DNA of 64,000 bases from Ditylenchus dipsaci (GCA_004194705.1 SADC01000001.1:124001-188000), one strand, 5' to 3'. Positions 52,001-63,344 are shown, counted from the first letter of the stretch. The notes: generated from the sequence alone by a model not told the origin. Made by a program: numbers and translations.

Positions 52001-55000
52001 TTGAAACAAGGATTTTTTCCGAAAGAAAAGTTAAGTTGTAATTAGTTGTAAAGTATAGGAGGAGATAAGTGCCTTTTCTTAAAACACAGTAGTAGTGGTC
52101 TTTATAGTTGTCTTCAAAGAACTACCTCATATTGATTGACAGGTGGGTAGTTGACATGACTGCGTGAAGCAGATCTGTATGTGTCGTAGTTGCTGGGCAC
52201 TTGCCATTCATACCGATTGTTTAGGTTGTTGACGTAGCTGTCCACTCGGGACACTCTTCCAGCACCCAAGTAGTAGTCGATGTTGCCTCGAGAGCTGCAA
52301 ATACATTGTTTTAGATACAAAAATCAAAAAATTTAAAGGTGTGTTTCAACCAGGGTTTTCAAATCAAAGTTGTCCGAAGCTAACACTTTGGGTAAAAAAA
52401 GCTTAAAAAGCGTTAATTTTTTGTTTTACAGTCAAACCTCGATTTAATTATCCCCACTTCAAGTTCGTTCCCACCTAGGGTCCGACACTTTTTTTAACCC
52501 AATTTTTGAATGTTTTTGCCAGTTCTGTTTTACAGTCTAATCCCGAATATCGTGGGAATCCCAACTTTGCCGATCGTTTTTCAAAAACCTGAAGTTTTTG
52601 CTTAAAAAAACAAAACCTCGATTTAACGATCATCTAATTTAAAAAAACGGGGTCGTTAAATCGAGGTTTTGCTTTTTTAAAAGCATAAACTTTAGGTTTT
52701 TGAAAACGGATGGCAAAATAGGAGTCCTCAAGCTATTTGGGATCAGACTGTGTAAACAGGACTGGTAAAAACATTAAAAAATTGGCTTAAAAAAAGTGTC
52801 GGACCCTAGATGGGAACGAACTTGAGGCGGGGATCGTTAATTGAAAAATGAAAAAAAATTGGCTCAGAGAAAAATACTCTTTGGAGGAGGGCGGGCACTT
52901 GGCTGCTGTCATGAGAAATCAGCTCATTTGTAAGCAAAATTTTAGAGAATATTTTATTCAAATTCCTGTATTTTCAGCTAAATTGGTATATAAATACTCA
53001 CGCAGATCTGCTGAGTGCTTGGTTGGAGTCGTAGAGAGATCCTCGGCTGCCACCCCTCACCAAATCGTACTGTTTAGAGCCAGCATAGTCCAAGAAATTT
53101 ATGAAAGATCCGGCACGGCTAGGAGCTCGACTAACAGCAGTGGACGGAGGGTGCTGTAGTCACGGGTGCGCAATGGCGCCGGGTATTGGGAAGCGAAGCG
53201 GTAGTAGTTGCTGGCTGACCTTGGCTGCGCATGGCGCTACGGCGTTCTCGGGTACGAGATCTGGAACGCTCCTGAAATATTGGAAAATGGGATATGGATT
53301 ACATCAGAGTGCTTTTTATCATGTTGCTTATTTTATTTTTTAATAATTAACATCTAGTTGCATTCTTTTCACAGCTTTTTGACGAGCCTCAGGATTTTCA
53401 AACCTAGCGCATGTATTTTAATAGGTGTAAGCTTAGTGCATGCACACCTGTTTATTATTAAATATTATTATTATGTCTAATTACTTACCAGCAAGCGAGA
53501 AGTTGAATACAGACTGTGTGAAAAGGCTCCTAAAACAATAAATACCTCACTTTAAAAATGTTTTTTGCCCTATATTTAATTTTTATGGGCGTGCGGTCAA
53601 TTTGCCCACGGTCAATACGTCCATAAAATTATTTTTAAACTAATCTTTTTTGTCTTGTGAAGAATTTATGTTATTTGAAAAAGTTTTCAGTTATTCAGCC
53701 TCAGCTCTGCTGGACAATCCACACACCAACCAAACCAAGTGGTCGTCCACTTGCTTGGATCGATTTTTTTTCTCGTTTTTGGGTTCTAAAAATTGTTTCC
53801 TTCACTAATTTTAAGGACCTAAAGATAGTTTGACACTGGTAAAACTACGTTTTGATGATGTGCTTGTAATTTTCGTAAATCTTGCTAAACATGATTGTAG
53901 TAAGGAGATGAATTTCAAATTTTGGAATCTCTAAGAAAATCCTGAATTTTGAGAAATCAACCAGATTGGGAATAGAAATAGTTTTATCTTGCCTGAAACA
54001 GTGTTCTTAGTAAGCAATGAAAAATTGAAATTTGGTTTCTGGAATAGTTTCCCAAAACTTGCGGTCGACCACCTTGGAAAACTTGAAATTTTTCAAATTA
54101 TGTTTTCTATGTTACAGTTTTGGATGTCTCATGTACCAAAAAATCAAGTGGTCGTTTACTTGGGTCAAACAATTTTTTCGCGTTTTCGGATTCTAAAACA
54201 ATTTTTCTGCACTAATTCGAGCGTGCTGAAGATGGTTTGACAGTGGTCAAATCATGTTTTATGGAGAAATTTTTGAGTTATCATAAATTCTTGATTTTGA
54301 TAAATCAATCGTTAGCGATAACTCAAAAATTTCTCGATAAAACATGATTTTACCACTGTCAAATCATCTTCAGCACGCTCGAATTAGTGCAAAAAAATTG
54401 TTTTGGATTCCGAAAACGTAAAAAAATATTAAAAAAATATCACTTGGTCTAAATTGGAGAGGGGCTGCTATAGATCTTCATATAAATGCCACCGAGGCTG
54501 CTGGTTCGAGTCCCCCTGAGTGTAAACTTTTTTTACCTCGATTTTTAGGCCATCCAGGTGGACATTCACTTGACCAGGAGGTACGCACCCAAGGTATCAG
54601 AGTGCGGACGGGTAAAATCGCAATTCTGGTCCTAACAAACCTATATCCCTACACAACTTTAAGTAAGGAATATGGTTTTTTTAGTTTTTAGGACATTTCA
54701 ACTTTTTAGGTCATCCGGGTGGTACCTACCCCAGGTATTGGGGTTCGGGTGGTTGAAATCGTATTTTTGATCCTGTCAAACAAGATTCATCCCACTTTTT
54801 TACAAAGGATATAGCATACTTTATTTCCGATTTTGAAAAAAAATCATTTTTAGGTCATCCAGGTGGATATCCACCTGACCAGGAGGTACCCACGCCAAAA
54901 ATATTGCACTGCTACCTGAGCTGTTTGACTCAACATCTTGGCACAATTTGCGTTGGCCCAATTTGAATTTGGCCTAGTTTGGGTCAAAGTCAGAGTGAAA

Positions 55001-58000
55001 GGTTTGTTGTGTGTCCAATGAAGAGTGAGAGTGAAGGTAAATATCCGCTCATTCGACAGTAGGCTTTAGGAGTGAGGGTTCGGATTCATCATGGGGGATT
55101 GGCTTGAATCACAGAAAAAAAATCAAAATAACATAAGTTCTTCACAATACAAAAAGATTGATTTGAAAATAATTTTGTGGACGAATTGACCATGGACGAA
55201 TTGACCTAGAGCCATTTTATGATATAATTTAATTTTAGACGTACCATGGGGCTATAAGGTTTATATAATTATGCATGCGAAATTTGCAAAAAAAGTTCTA
55301 GCCTTTTTAGAAATTTTCGGAGTTTTTTGAGCAGTTTCGCAGGCATAATTATATACAGCTAGTGTATTTGTACAACCTAACTTATTGGAATGCTTTTAAA
55401 ATTTGTGAACTTTTTTTTTCATATTTCCCTTTACAGCCTAACCAATTTAAACAAATAACAATCCACTGACCAGTGTTGACCACATCATCAAAGAAAGAAG
55501 TGTAGGCAGATTGAGGCACAAAAGGCATGGCTGAAGTGTGCTCATTCTTGTACTTGTTGGCAGTGTTCACATAGGGGCTGATGTTCTGGTAGCTGGCTCT
55601 CTCTGGCGGTGCATATGAGTTGAAAGAGTGCTGGGTGGGCATCCTTGGAGGGACTGGCTCTTTGTGGGAGTCCTGGTCATAGGCACATAGTCTTTGGTGG
55701 CGTCTCGCTCAGATCTGCCTCTTCCAGCTGGAGGGGGAGATGGAGATTGTACTCGTCGGCGAGGGCTCGCCACTGCCTCTTCTTTAGATTCTTCCACTGC
55801 TTCTTGGGGCTGCTCTTCTTCCTTGGGCTCTTCAGCTACTTCTTCTGGCTCAGCTGGTGCCTCAGTCACCTCATCTGAAGCTTCCACAGCTGCTGCAGCT
55901 GGTTCCTCCTCCGACACCTCCACTGGGATATCTTTGATCTCAGACTCTTCAGAAATGGGAGCAGTCTCTTCAGACTGAGAGACTGCCTCGGTCTCATCTT
56001 CAGCTGCTGCGGCTGCTGCCCCACCTCCTCTCACCTTCTTTTGGGACTGCGAGGACTTTTGCTTCGCTTTTTGGTGGGAGATTTGACTTGCAAGACTTCG
56101 TCCTCAAAAGTGGTCTTCTTGGGGGTTCGTGATTGTTGAGAAGGAGGGACTCTTCTTTTTCAAAGACAAACTCGCTAGCTTTGCCTCCTTTGGCTCCTGA
56201 TTTAGGAGTGCGAGGACTGAAATTGAGGAAGGGTTAAATAGTTCGCATTTTTTTTAAATATTTGCTACCTCGGAGCTATGGCTCCACTTCTTGGTGTGGT
56301 GGGCGCTGGAGAGCCTATAAAATAAAATTGCAATTTGTGTATTTGTTTTCAAATACATTTTTAAAATTTATTTTTGAATTTTAAAGAAACACGTTATGAA
56401 GTGCTTTTGATATATTTAAATGATGGAAGAAGCGAATGAGAAGCATGTTTTGAATTTACTATAGTGAATTCATCATATTATTGTCTACATCAAAAAAAAG
56501 CCACCATGTAATTTAAATAGTTTTTATTATTTTTCACTAAAATAAACTAATCCAGAAATTTATTATAAAAGCTTTTAGCCGCCCCGCTTATTTTTACATT
56601 TTTCCTATGTCTACCTAGCTGCTTCAAAAAGCATGAGGAAGTGTTCAAGCACTCCGTGCAAGAATATGATAATATGATACTATAGAATACTGATTGTGCA
56701 ATTACTTGACATTTTTTTCTGAAAGGCTATCTAATTTTTAAACGCGAAAAATGTATTACAAAAATTTGTGAAAATTTTTGGCCCTATTCAACAAAAAGGA
56801 AGGGAGGTTGGTTTTGCCTTGATCCCCCTGTTGTTTTTTTGTTATTTTTTAGGCTTTAGGCGTAGGTAAGGGTAGATCAGCGTATGTCAGGGCAGACTTG
56901 AGCATATCTTAGACTAATTTTTGAGTCCATCCTAACATTCGCTCGGCTACCTTTGTCTGAGCCTAAGCCCAATAGATAACGAAAAAAATTCAACAGGGGA
57001 GCAAGGCAAAAAAACCCCCCTTTGTTGGATAGGTCAAAATTTTACTGGGTGCTGGGGAACCTAAATAGGGTTGTCGAGTCGAGGCCTCCATTTTGAGTTA
57101 TGGACTCGAAACTCGAAAATTTTCAAGTTTCGAGTCCTTTTTCCGAGTCTCGAGGCCTCGAAAAAAATTTCTAGTAATTTTTTCGAGTTTCGAAATATGA
57201 ATTTGATTTTCCAATTTTACAGAAATCATTTTTGTATCCGTTATAAAATTTTCTTGAGATTTAAATGATGTAAAAAGTTTAAAGAAGAAGCATGTTTAAA
57301 ATATAATACTCTGTAAGTAAATGCAACTTTAACATCCGGAGAGACATTGCCATGTAATTTAAATATTTTTTTTAGTATTTTTTTTTGAAAAACAAGTTTA
57401 GAAAGGTGTTAAATATAAGTATAATAAAGCTTGTAATTCCCTTATTTATATCTTACATTTTTTAATATTTAGGCATTGCAAGTCATAACTTCTAACAGAG
57501 GACCGGTCGGTTAAACCAATTTGTTGGATCAAGAATCGTTGTTACACATCCAAAATGCTGACTGACCGATTGTTATACAGAAAATTGACTGAAAACGTGT
57601 TTCAGGTACCGTATTTCCTATAATACGACCACTTCCTCCAATAAACCCACCCTCAAGGTTAAGGGGTGACGGAGGAGGACTCGGCTAGCTACGTAGGTTT
57701 TAAGAAGTGGCCATGTGGTGCAATGAGTAATTTTTTTGGCCCTAAATCGTACATAGGTTCGATACCGCATGGTGGAACGCTATTTTTTCTTGTTTGACCC
57801 GTTTCTAAGCGCGATCCGTATTCGTAAGACCAGATTCGGAATCAGCAATCTCAATTACCGTATTTCCTCTAATAGCTCCCCGGGGAGTTATTTTTTGGAT
57901 GCCCGAAATCGGAAAAATTTTGAGGTCGATCTCGATATTTTTGGGTGAAAATTTAAAATCGAAAAAGAGGAATCAGTAGAGCTCGTGGGAGTTAAGAAAA

Positions 58001-61000
58001 CGCAGAAAACAGCTCGGCAAAAGTTTTACTCTGGGCTGAGATATAGGTCCTCAAAGTTGAGAAGGGGAGGGAGTTATTAGAGCAGGGGAAGCTATTATAG
58101 GAAATACGGTACCCCTAGACATTGGTCAAGCAATTCAAAATAAATAGTGCCCCCACGTGGATCAAACCTGCACATGATTTAAGGCTAAAAACACAAACGC
58201 TTATCCACTGTTCACCGTTTCGCCGAGTCTGTAATAGTTAACTCGCATATTTCCAAAAGACCACAGTCGAAAAAATTTGGTTTTAGATTCATCGACCTTC
58301 ATCGATTGCCTTGAGGATCGATTTTTTATCGCCCACAAAACATAAAAAACACAAACACAAAAATATTTTGATTCCTCAAAGCGAAAAACTTGTAAACATT
58401 AATAAAAAGACCAAAATTTGACTTACCAACATTGTTCTCGACCACTGGAGTGCCTGGCTGAACCATTCCATTAGCCATAGGGCTTTTGGGGGTGGTGGCA
58501 GACACTTGGCTGCTTCTTCGGACACTTCCTGGGCTTCCAGGCACAGCTCCCGATTGCGAGACTGGAGTCTTAGGGGTTGGTGGCACACTTCCTGCATTGG
58601 AGCCTTTGGTTGGGCTGGATGGCACGCCATTCTCTACTGGCTCAACAATGGCTGGTGTGGCTGGCTGAGAAGTCTTGGTAGGGCTTTTGGCTGGAGACTG
58701 AGGAGCGCTGGCTTCTTTCACTGGTTCCTCCACTGCTTCATTAACTTCTTCGGCCTCTTCATTGGCTGGGGCATCCAAATCGTTGGGTGTTCGAGGGCGT
58801 TTAGGGGTGGGCACATCTTGTAGGTGGAAGGACTTATCGTCTGCATCTTCAGTAGCTTCTTGTGTAGTCTCTGTTTCGGGTTCTGCTTCAACTGGAGCTT
58901 CTGGTTCAGCTTCTTGTTCAGGCTCAGCTTCCACTGGTGCTTCTGGTTCAGGCTCTGCCTCAGGTTCTGGCTCTGGTTCAGCTTCTTGCTGAGGCTCTGG
59001 CTCGGGCTCAGCAACTGGTTCCTCCACCTCAGCGGCAGGCTCTTCTGGGGCAGGTTCTTCTGCGGCAGGCTCTTCCGCGGCAGGTTCTTCAGTTGTCTGT
59101 TCAGTCACTTCAGTGACCTAGAAATAATTGTTTTAAGAACTCATAAGCTATTTATATACAAATTTTTGGGAGTGAAATGACTCAAATGCTAACTACAGGG
59201 TGTCCCAAGGCCATGAATTTGTCTCAACACAAATTTTAAAAATTTGTGAACGCCGATTGACTGTCTTTCTGGTATAAAAAGTCAAACCCATGATTTTTGC
59301 TTGGTAGCCTTGTGATTTAGGTCTTACTTTTTGATGGCTTTTGATGGTGGCTTAACCACAGGGAGGCCAAGAAAAAATCGTGGTTTTCAAATTATATGCC
59401 TAAATGATTGCTATGAAAATTAGTCTTTAGTCGACCTGCATTCACAGATTTTCTGAATTTTTCTTGAGACAAAAGTTATGACCATTTAATAGTAGGCATA
59501 TTTATTGGGACAACCTGTAAAAGTCCAAGTCATTTTGGCAATAGTTGCGTCAAAAATTTTCTCGCTTCCTCATCCCGCTTTTTTTCTAGTTTTCAATGCA
59601 CACTTTTTAAAAAAATTGATCAAGAACACGAATAAAAAAGAAAAGAGACATTATGATTATGTTATTTGACCTACTTCCTCTTCCACAGGTGCTTCTTCTG
59701 CCACCACTTCTTCACTAGCAGGCTCTTCTGCAGGTGGCGGAGCAGCTTCCTCTTCGAATACGTCTACTGGAATTTCAGCTCCACTTTCTGCCTGAGAATT
59801 TTCTAGTTGGTCTGGCACTTCATCCCTTTAGCAACTTCATCTCCCTAAAACCTTTCTTTAATTGTTATTTAAGTCAAAGTCATGCAAAAATATTTTTTTT
59901 TAATATTAGGTTGTCCTCAAATTCGTAAAAGGACAGTTTGCACCGGTGCAACTGTCTAATTGGATACTTTTGAGTATAAATACCTATCTTTCTGTAATTT
60001 TTTTATTCTAATTCCCCCAAGTAGGCGAAATTTTCTCAGGAATCCGAATCCGTCAACTGAAATCCAACAAAAATTTAATTGTCGAGATATGAACTTAAGT
60101 AAAAAAAATCGAAAAATGTGCATTTTTGTACTTTAGCTCATATCTCGACAACCAATTTTTTTTCAAAATTCTGTTAACGGATTTAAATTCCTAAAGAAAT
60201 TTCGGCTACTAGGGTGAATTGAAATTTAAAAAAAATAGATAAAAATAGGTATTTATACCTAAAAGTAGCCAAGTGGACAATTCGAGGGAGGAGAAGAATG
60301 GACATTTCAAATTGGACCATTTCAAATTGCGCCAATGCAAATTGCGCCATTTGAATTGGGCCATTTTCAAATTGGCTCAATGCAAATTGGCCAATTTCAA
60401 AATGGGCCACGATATTGAATCAAACAACAGTTAAAAAATTGCCAATAAATTGGCGCAATTTGAATTGACCCAATTTGAAGTTGGCTCAATTTGAAATGGC
60501 GCAATTTGCATTGGCGCAATTTGAAATGGCGCAATTTGCATTGGCGCAATTTGAAATGGCCCAAATTGAATTGGCCCAATTTAAAATGGCCCATTCTTCT
60601 CCTCCCTACAATTCGCGCCGGTGCGAACTGTCCTATGTCCCCTGAAATTTCGTGGGTTTTTTTTTCAAACGATGTGTTTTAATGTGTTTTTTCAATTAAT
60701 TTTTCAACCATTTTTGAAAACCTGACCCCTCATTTTGTAGCTGAGATTTTTAGCTACGAAGTGAGTGGTCAACTTTTATGTAAAAATGGTCAAAAAAATT
60801 AATAGAAAAAGACAATGCCACAAAAAGTTATTTTGAAAAAATGGCATGAATTATCCGGATGACATAATATATAACAAAATTTAGTATTTTCCTAAAGATT
60901 TTAATTTCAACCTCTTCTCCAGCGGCAGGGACCTCTTCCTCTTCTCCCGCCGGCAAATCCTCGATTTCATCAGCACTGGTGGTCATTGGATCGTGATCTA

Positions 61001-61040
61001 GGTTGAGGTTTCCCTCTTCAGTGCCGGATATATCTGGCAC
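49080..61040 (-). CDS. Long Glu/Pro/Ala-rich, then SP- and Tyr/Arg-rich cytoskeleton-like protein
   Basis: Exons (5' to 3'): 61040-about 60907, 59844-59675, 59117-58427, 56314-56269 (46 bp), 56216-55471, 53529-53489 (41 bp), 53271-53002, 52294-52126, 51910-51798, 49336-49280, 49226-49080. Phases agree at most junctions. The N-terminal part is acidic (GTEEGNLNLDHDP; EEPAAEEPAAEEPAPEEPAA). Then S/T-P motifs (TPKRPRTPNDLDAP; SPTKKRSKSPRSPKRR), another acidic block (EEVAEEPKEEEQPQEAVEES), and Tyr/Ser/Arg-rich exons (SYQNISPYVNTANKYKNEH; DYYLGAGRVSRVDSYVNNLN). A heptad-like end SRVDDLQRSLSRERYARDR, then LRSKYTQTAYQLEQACKQMD and ...FYPYY stop. Composition suggests a filament- or microtubule-associated protein; I do not recognise a family. 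Frame breaks near 59826, 56040, 56130, 55650 and 53060-53200 look like sequencing indels. The first exon is not found. Confidence 0.65.
49640..49862. mobile_element. Palindromic member of the hairpin repeat family, copy 3
   Basis: CAAAAAGAGACTC...ATCATGTCTAAGGTGAGTGA GTGCGCGCATCTC on the left is mirrored by GAGATGCGCATACACACTTA and CTAGCTCCAGTGACCAAAAC ATGGTAGAATAAA on the right. It shows the whole symmetrical form of the sequence found as parts at 10.9 and 42.2 kb. Confidence 0.8.
50271..50795. mobile_element. CCGTAT-family MITE split by a hAT MITE
   Basis: CCATGTTTCCTCTAATAAAG at 50271 and TATTAGAGGAAATTCGG ending at 50795, TA on both sides. With the hAT insert removed it is about 120 bp. 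Confidence 0.85.
50308..50702. mobile_element. hAT MITE (395 bp), duplication GTTTTGAC/GTTCTGAC
   Basis: CAGGGCTGTGCACGGGCCGG and CCCGTGCCCAGCCCTG, with 7/8 matching flanks (50300-50307, 50703-50710). Both ends are arrays of GGCCCGGCCCG-type palindromic words; the middle 50415-50630 is AT-rich. Confidence 0.93.
50822..51066. mobile_element. pogo-like element, copy c (half-unit)
   Basis: One arm only (TTGTTCCCACCTTGGGTCGG, CAGTGTGGTCTCAAATATCG) followed by a tip pair ending GAGAGTGGACTG and TA. It equals half of the foldback copies, ending at the internal tip. Confidence 0.75.
51252..51666. mobile_element. pogo-like foldback element, copy d
   Basis: CAGTCCAACCTGGATATAAG after TA. The arm GTTCGTTCCCGCCTAGGG, the central inward tips AAACCAGGGTATAAGGCCAC / GTGGCCTTATATATAGATTT and the mirrored arm end at GAGAGTGGAATG, TA. 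Confidence 0.85.
52429..52842. mobile_element. pogo-like foldback element, copy e, right tip lost
   Basis: CAGTCAAACCTCGATTTAAT after TA at 52427. Arm, central tips AAAACCTCGATTTAACGATC / GTCGTTAAATCGAGGTTTTG and mirrored arm are present; the last ~15 bases on the right are gone. It sits in an intron of the long gene. Confidence 0.85.
53725..54460. repeat. Foldback repeat, family of 4.4 and 24.5 kb
   Basis: Arms around 54195-54460: ACTAATTCGAGCGTGCTGAA pairs with TTCAGCACGCTCGAATTAGT; the centre near 54315 holds GAGTTATC...GATAACTC. The outer part (ACCAAACCAAGTGGTCGTCC) starts at 53733. It lies in an intron. Confidence 0.88.
54461..55470. other. Intron with CCAGGTGGATATCCACCTG blocks
   Basis: Three related ~110-bp blocks (54545, 54712, 54855) carrying a palindromic CAGGTGGATATCCACCTG or its decayed form, similar to 4.05 and 17.0 kb. 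GCTGGTTCGAGTCCCC at about 54501 looks like a tRNA B box without an A box. No exon seen. Confidence 0.5.
56315..58426. other. Intron with MITE fragments and tRNA-like sequences
   Basis: Holds a one-ended TAGGGTTGTCGAGTCGAGGC (57067, hAT-like), a one-ended CCGTATTTCCTATAATACGA (57609), a full MITE (57858-58109), and tRNA-like pieces at 57705-57785 (+; GTGGCCATGTGGTGCAATG, then GGTTCGATACC) and 58145-58215 (-; AGTGGATAAGCG, then GGTTTGATCC). No exon recognised between the flanking exons. Confidence 0.55.
57858..58109. mobile_element. CCGTAT-family MITE (252 bp)
   Basis: CCGTATTTCCTCTAATAGCT to AGCTATTATAGGAAATACGG, TA both sides; inverted copy of 22530-22791 over its whole length. Confidence 0.92.
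59196..59517. mobile_element. Mariner-type MITE (322 bp), TA target
   Basis: CAGGGTGTCCCAAGGCCATG at 59196 and TTGGGACAACCTG ending 59517, TA on both sides. CAGGGTGTCCC tips with TA are widespread in small mariner elements. It lies in an intron of the long gene. Confidence 0.75.
59928..60634. mobile_element. Inverted-repeat element with CAATTTGAAATGGCG arrays
   Basis: AGGACAGTTTGCACCGGTGC and GCGCCGGTGCGAACTGTCCT form the tips. Inner arms AGGGAGGAGAAGAATGG / CCATTCTTCTCCTCCCT (60283, 60609) enclose about twenty 15-bp copies of GCGCAATTTGAAATG and its inverse. Superfamily unknown. Confidence 0.8.
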
Positions 61041-61993
61041 CTAAAACCACAAAAATCAATATCCCATAAAGAAAAAACTTTTCAACCACCAATATTAACT
61101 ACAAAAATAATTGTTCTTCTAACCCCAACCACAAAGCAGTAAAAAGTGGATGGCAGTTCCCAGTAAAAGAAACAACAACAAGCAATAAGTTAATAGAGAG
61201 ACAGAGGATATGTTCTTCAAAAATGCTCGCATTCCTCTTCAACAAATTCACAGACCAGCAAATGGCTTAAAATTGAGGAGGAGGTGGTTGTTGATCCAGA
61301 AAAGCAGCAGGAGCAAGAACACAGCCACCCATTAACCACCTACCTACTACCTGCCCATCTATCCATCCATCAGCAAGTCCCAGTGTGTGTGGAGAAGCCT
61401 GCCCAGATAAAATAGAGCCAAGTTTTCAGCGAGCTTGCACAACTTGGAAAAGACATTTTTTGGAGTGTCTGCCAGGGATTAGACACTGATCAAACTTAGC
61501 TACATGTTGTTTTATTGTTGAAAAAAGAAAGAAGTAGAATCGGATAATGAAGCCACTATTGACTTCACACTTTTTCCAGCTGTCATTGATCTCTAGAGTT
61601 TTTGGATGGAAAGTGGGGTGAGGTAGGTAGGAATGGAGATATAGCCATGTTTATTGACTGGCTGATAGCAGCTAATTTAGCATTAAATAGGTTGGATGAG
61701 TGTGTCTAACCATGAACTCTTTATTTTTCTTTGTTTGTTGAGTGGAGCAAATGCTACATGTTTTCAAGGGAGCGTTTTTGGTTGAAAAAATTATAAAGGT
61801 GTGTAAACTCATTTTTTAAAATGTTAACCCAAGTAACTTCAGATCAAAATTAATACAGTCAAAATGGGATCTAACTGGAGGGCGGGTTGCAAGTCGCGAC
61901 TTCAAGTGAAAATATTGTTTTTCACATCATAGCGAGTTGAGTCGATTTGTCAAATCCGTATTTGAAAAAATGGTCTAGGAAAAACGTTATCAC
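61041..61993. promoter_or_regulatory. Upstream region of the long minus-strand gene, no exon placed
   Basis: No repeats here, unlike nearly everywhere else, which suggests functional sequence: a 5' exon, promoter or untranslated region. I could not define a start codon or TATA element. Confidence 0.3.
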
Positions 61994-62840
61994 TAGAGAC
62001 AGAAAGTGGGGACCAAGCAAGATTCCAAGACAAGATTTTTAGCTGAAATTTTGACCAAGACCAAGAGCAAGATTTTTGAGAACGGTCAGCCAAGATCTTG
62101 GACAAGATCTTGGCCAAAAACCAAGATTTATACAGGCAACTCTCGATTCAACGAACCCTTGGACACCGGCAAAAATGTTCGTTAGATCGAGAGTTTTGTT
62201 AAATCAAAAGCAAATTTTAGTCATTTTATTTAATCACTGGCAGAATAGGCGTTGAAAAAAGTTCGTTTAATCAAGAGTTTCGTTAAATCGAGAGTTCATT
62301 AAATCGAAAACTGACTGTTTTGACAATTTTGACAATTTTTAACAGGTGGCAATTTTTATAGCAAAACTTGTGGCTAGTGTTTTATAATTTTTACGCACTA
62401 TGTTTCCCTGTTCTTGATCTTGTGCTTTTTATATTGTTTGACGTGTGTTTCATTACAGATGCAAGTTTGACATTTTTGGGACGACACGAGACAAGATTTG
62501 AATAATTCTTTTCCAGACGGGACATCGGGACAGGACATTCTTGAAAATGTTCAGGCGGGATTTCAAGACGGCGGGCGGGACTGAATTGTCCTGTCCCGCC
62601 ATTTTTTTAATCTTGTATAAAGCCCAAAAACAGAATTTAGGTATGCTATGGGCCCTAAAAACGATAAAATGGGTTGTCGAGTGTTTAGTAAATTTTGCAT
62701 ACAAGATTGACCATAAAACCAAGACCAAGACCAAGATTTCTAGAAATTACCAAGCAAGATCCCAAGACAAGATTTTCAGTCGAAATTGGGGCAAGACAAG
62801 ACAAAATCTTGCCCAAGATCTTGTCTTGTTTCTGTCTCTA
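61994..62840. mobile_element. hAT non-autonomous element (847 bp), duplication GTTATCAC
   Basis: TAGAGACAGAAA and TTTCTGTCTCTA between perfect GTTATCAC repeats (61986-61993, 62841-62848). Ends match those of the 18244-19891 element, including CCAAGATCTTGG arrays. The transposase is replaced by unrelated sequence, a pogo-like MITE (62133-62317) and a GGGACAGGAC-rich block (62495-62600). Confidence 0.95.
62133..62317. mobile_element. pogo-like MITE (185 bp) inside the hAT element
   Basis: CAGGCAACTCTCGATTCAAC after TA and TTAAATCGAAAACTGACTG on the right. Words TCGTTAAATCGAGAGTT repeat inside. Confidence 0.75.
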
Positions 62841-62848
62841 GTTATCAC

Positions 62849-63340
62849 GGTTATAACGTTATCACGTTATCAGAAAATTCGTTACACTCTGTATAAAACC
62901 TATAAAATATACATAGTGACCGGGCCGTCCTCCTGCTTCTTCCGTCTTCGCTGAAAAGTAAGACGGTCAGATGTACTCCCGTCCAATGAAAAAAGGGAGA
63001 CAGCCGACGATTTTTTTTGAATAAGACGGCTGGTTGGACAGCTGAAGGTAAAAGTAATTGAAAAAACGCCAGACATCCGGCAAAATGTTTTAGGACGGTG
63101 AAGCCTTAAACATTTTTGTACAGCAAAAGGGCAGCAGGAAAAAGCAAAATACATGTACGGATTACACTTTTTGAAACATTTTTCATTTCACGCTCGGATA
63201 TACGTCCCTCATGTTCGGCCCCATAGGATGTCGTAAATCCGATCGACGACTGTATAAAAAATCTTTTTGGAAAAAAATTTTGCAATTTGGCTAAAAAAAA
63301 TAAAAATTCAATTGATAATATTTTAACATATATAAAAAAT
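62849..63340. other. Unannotated stretch
   Basis: GACGG words recur at 62963, 63006, 63027 and 63097, otherwise nothing recognised. Confidence 0.3.
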
Positions 63341-63344
63341 GTCC

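Noticed and set aside
58486..59180. Plus-strand Gly/Ser/Ala and Trp/Phe-rich frames opposite 58.4-59.1 kb
   Set aside because: They are the antisense of the Glu/Pro/Ala repeats in the minus-strand gene, whose exon has proper splice sites and phase.
62453..62954. Frames at 62.45-62.95 kb
   Set aside because: Span the interior and right end of a non-autonomous hAT element and cross its boundary; no transposase motif.
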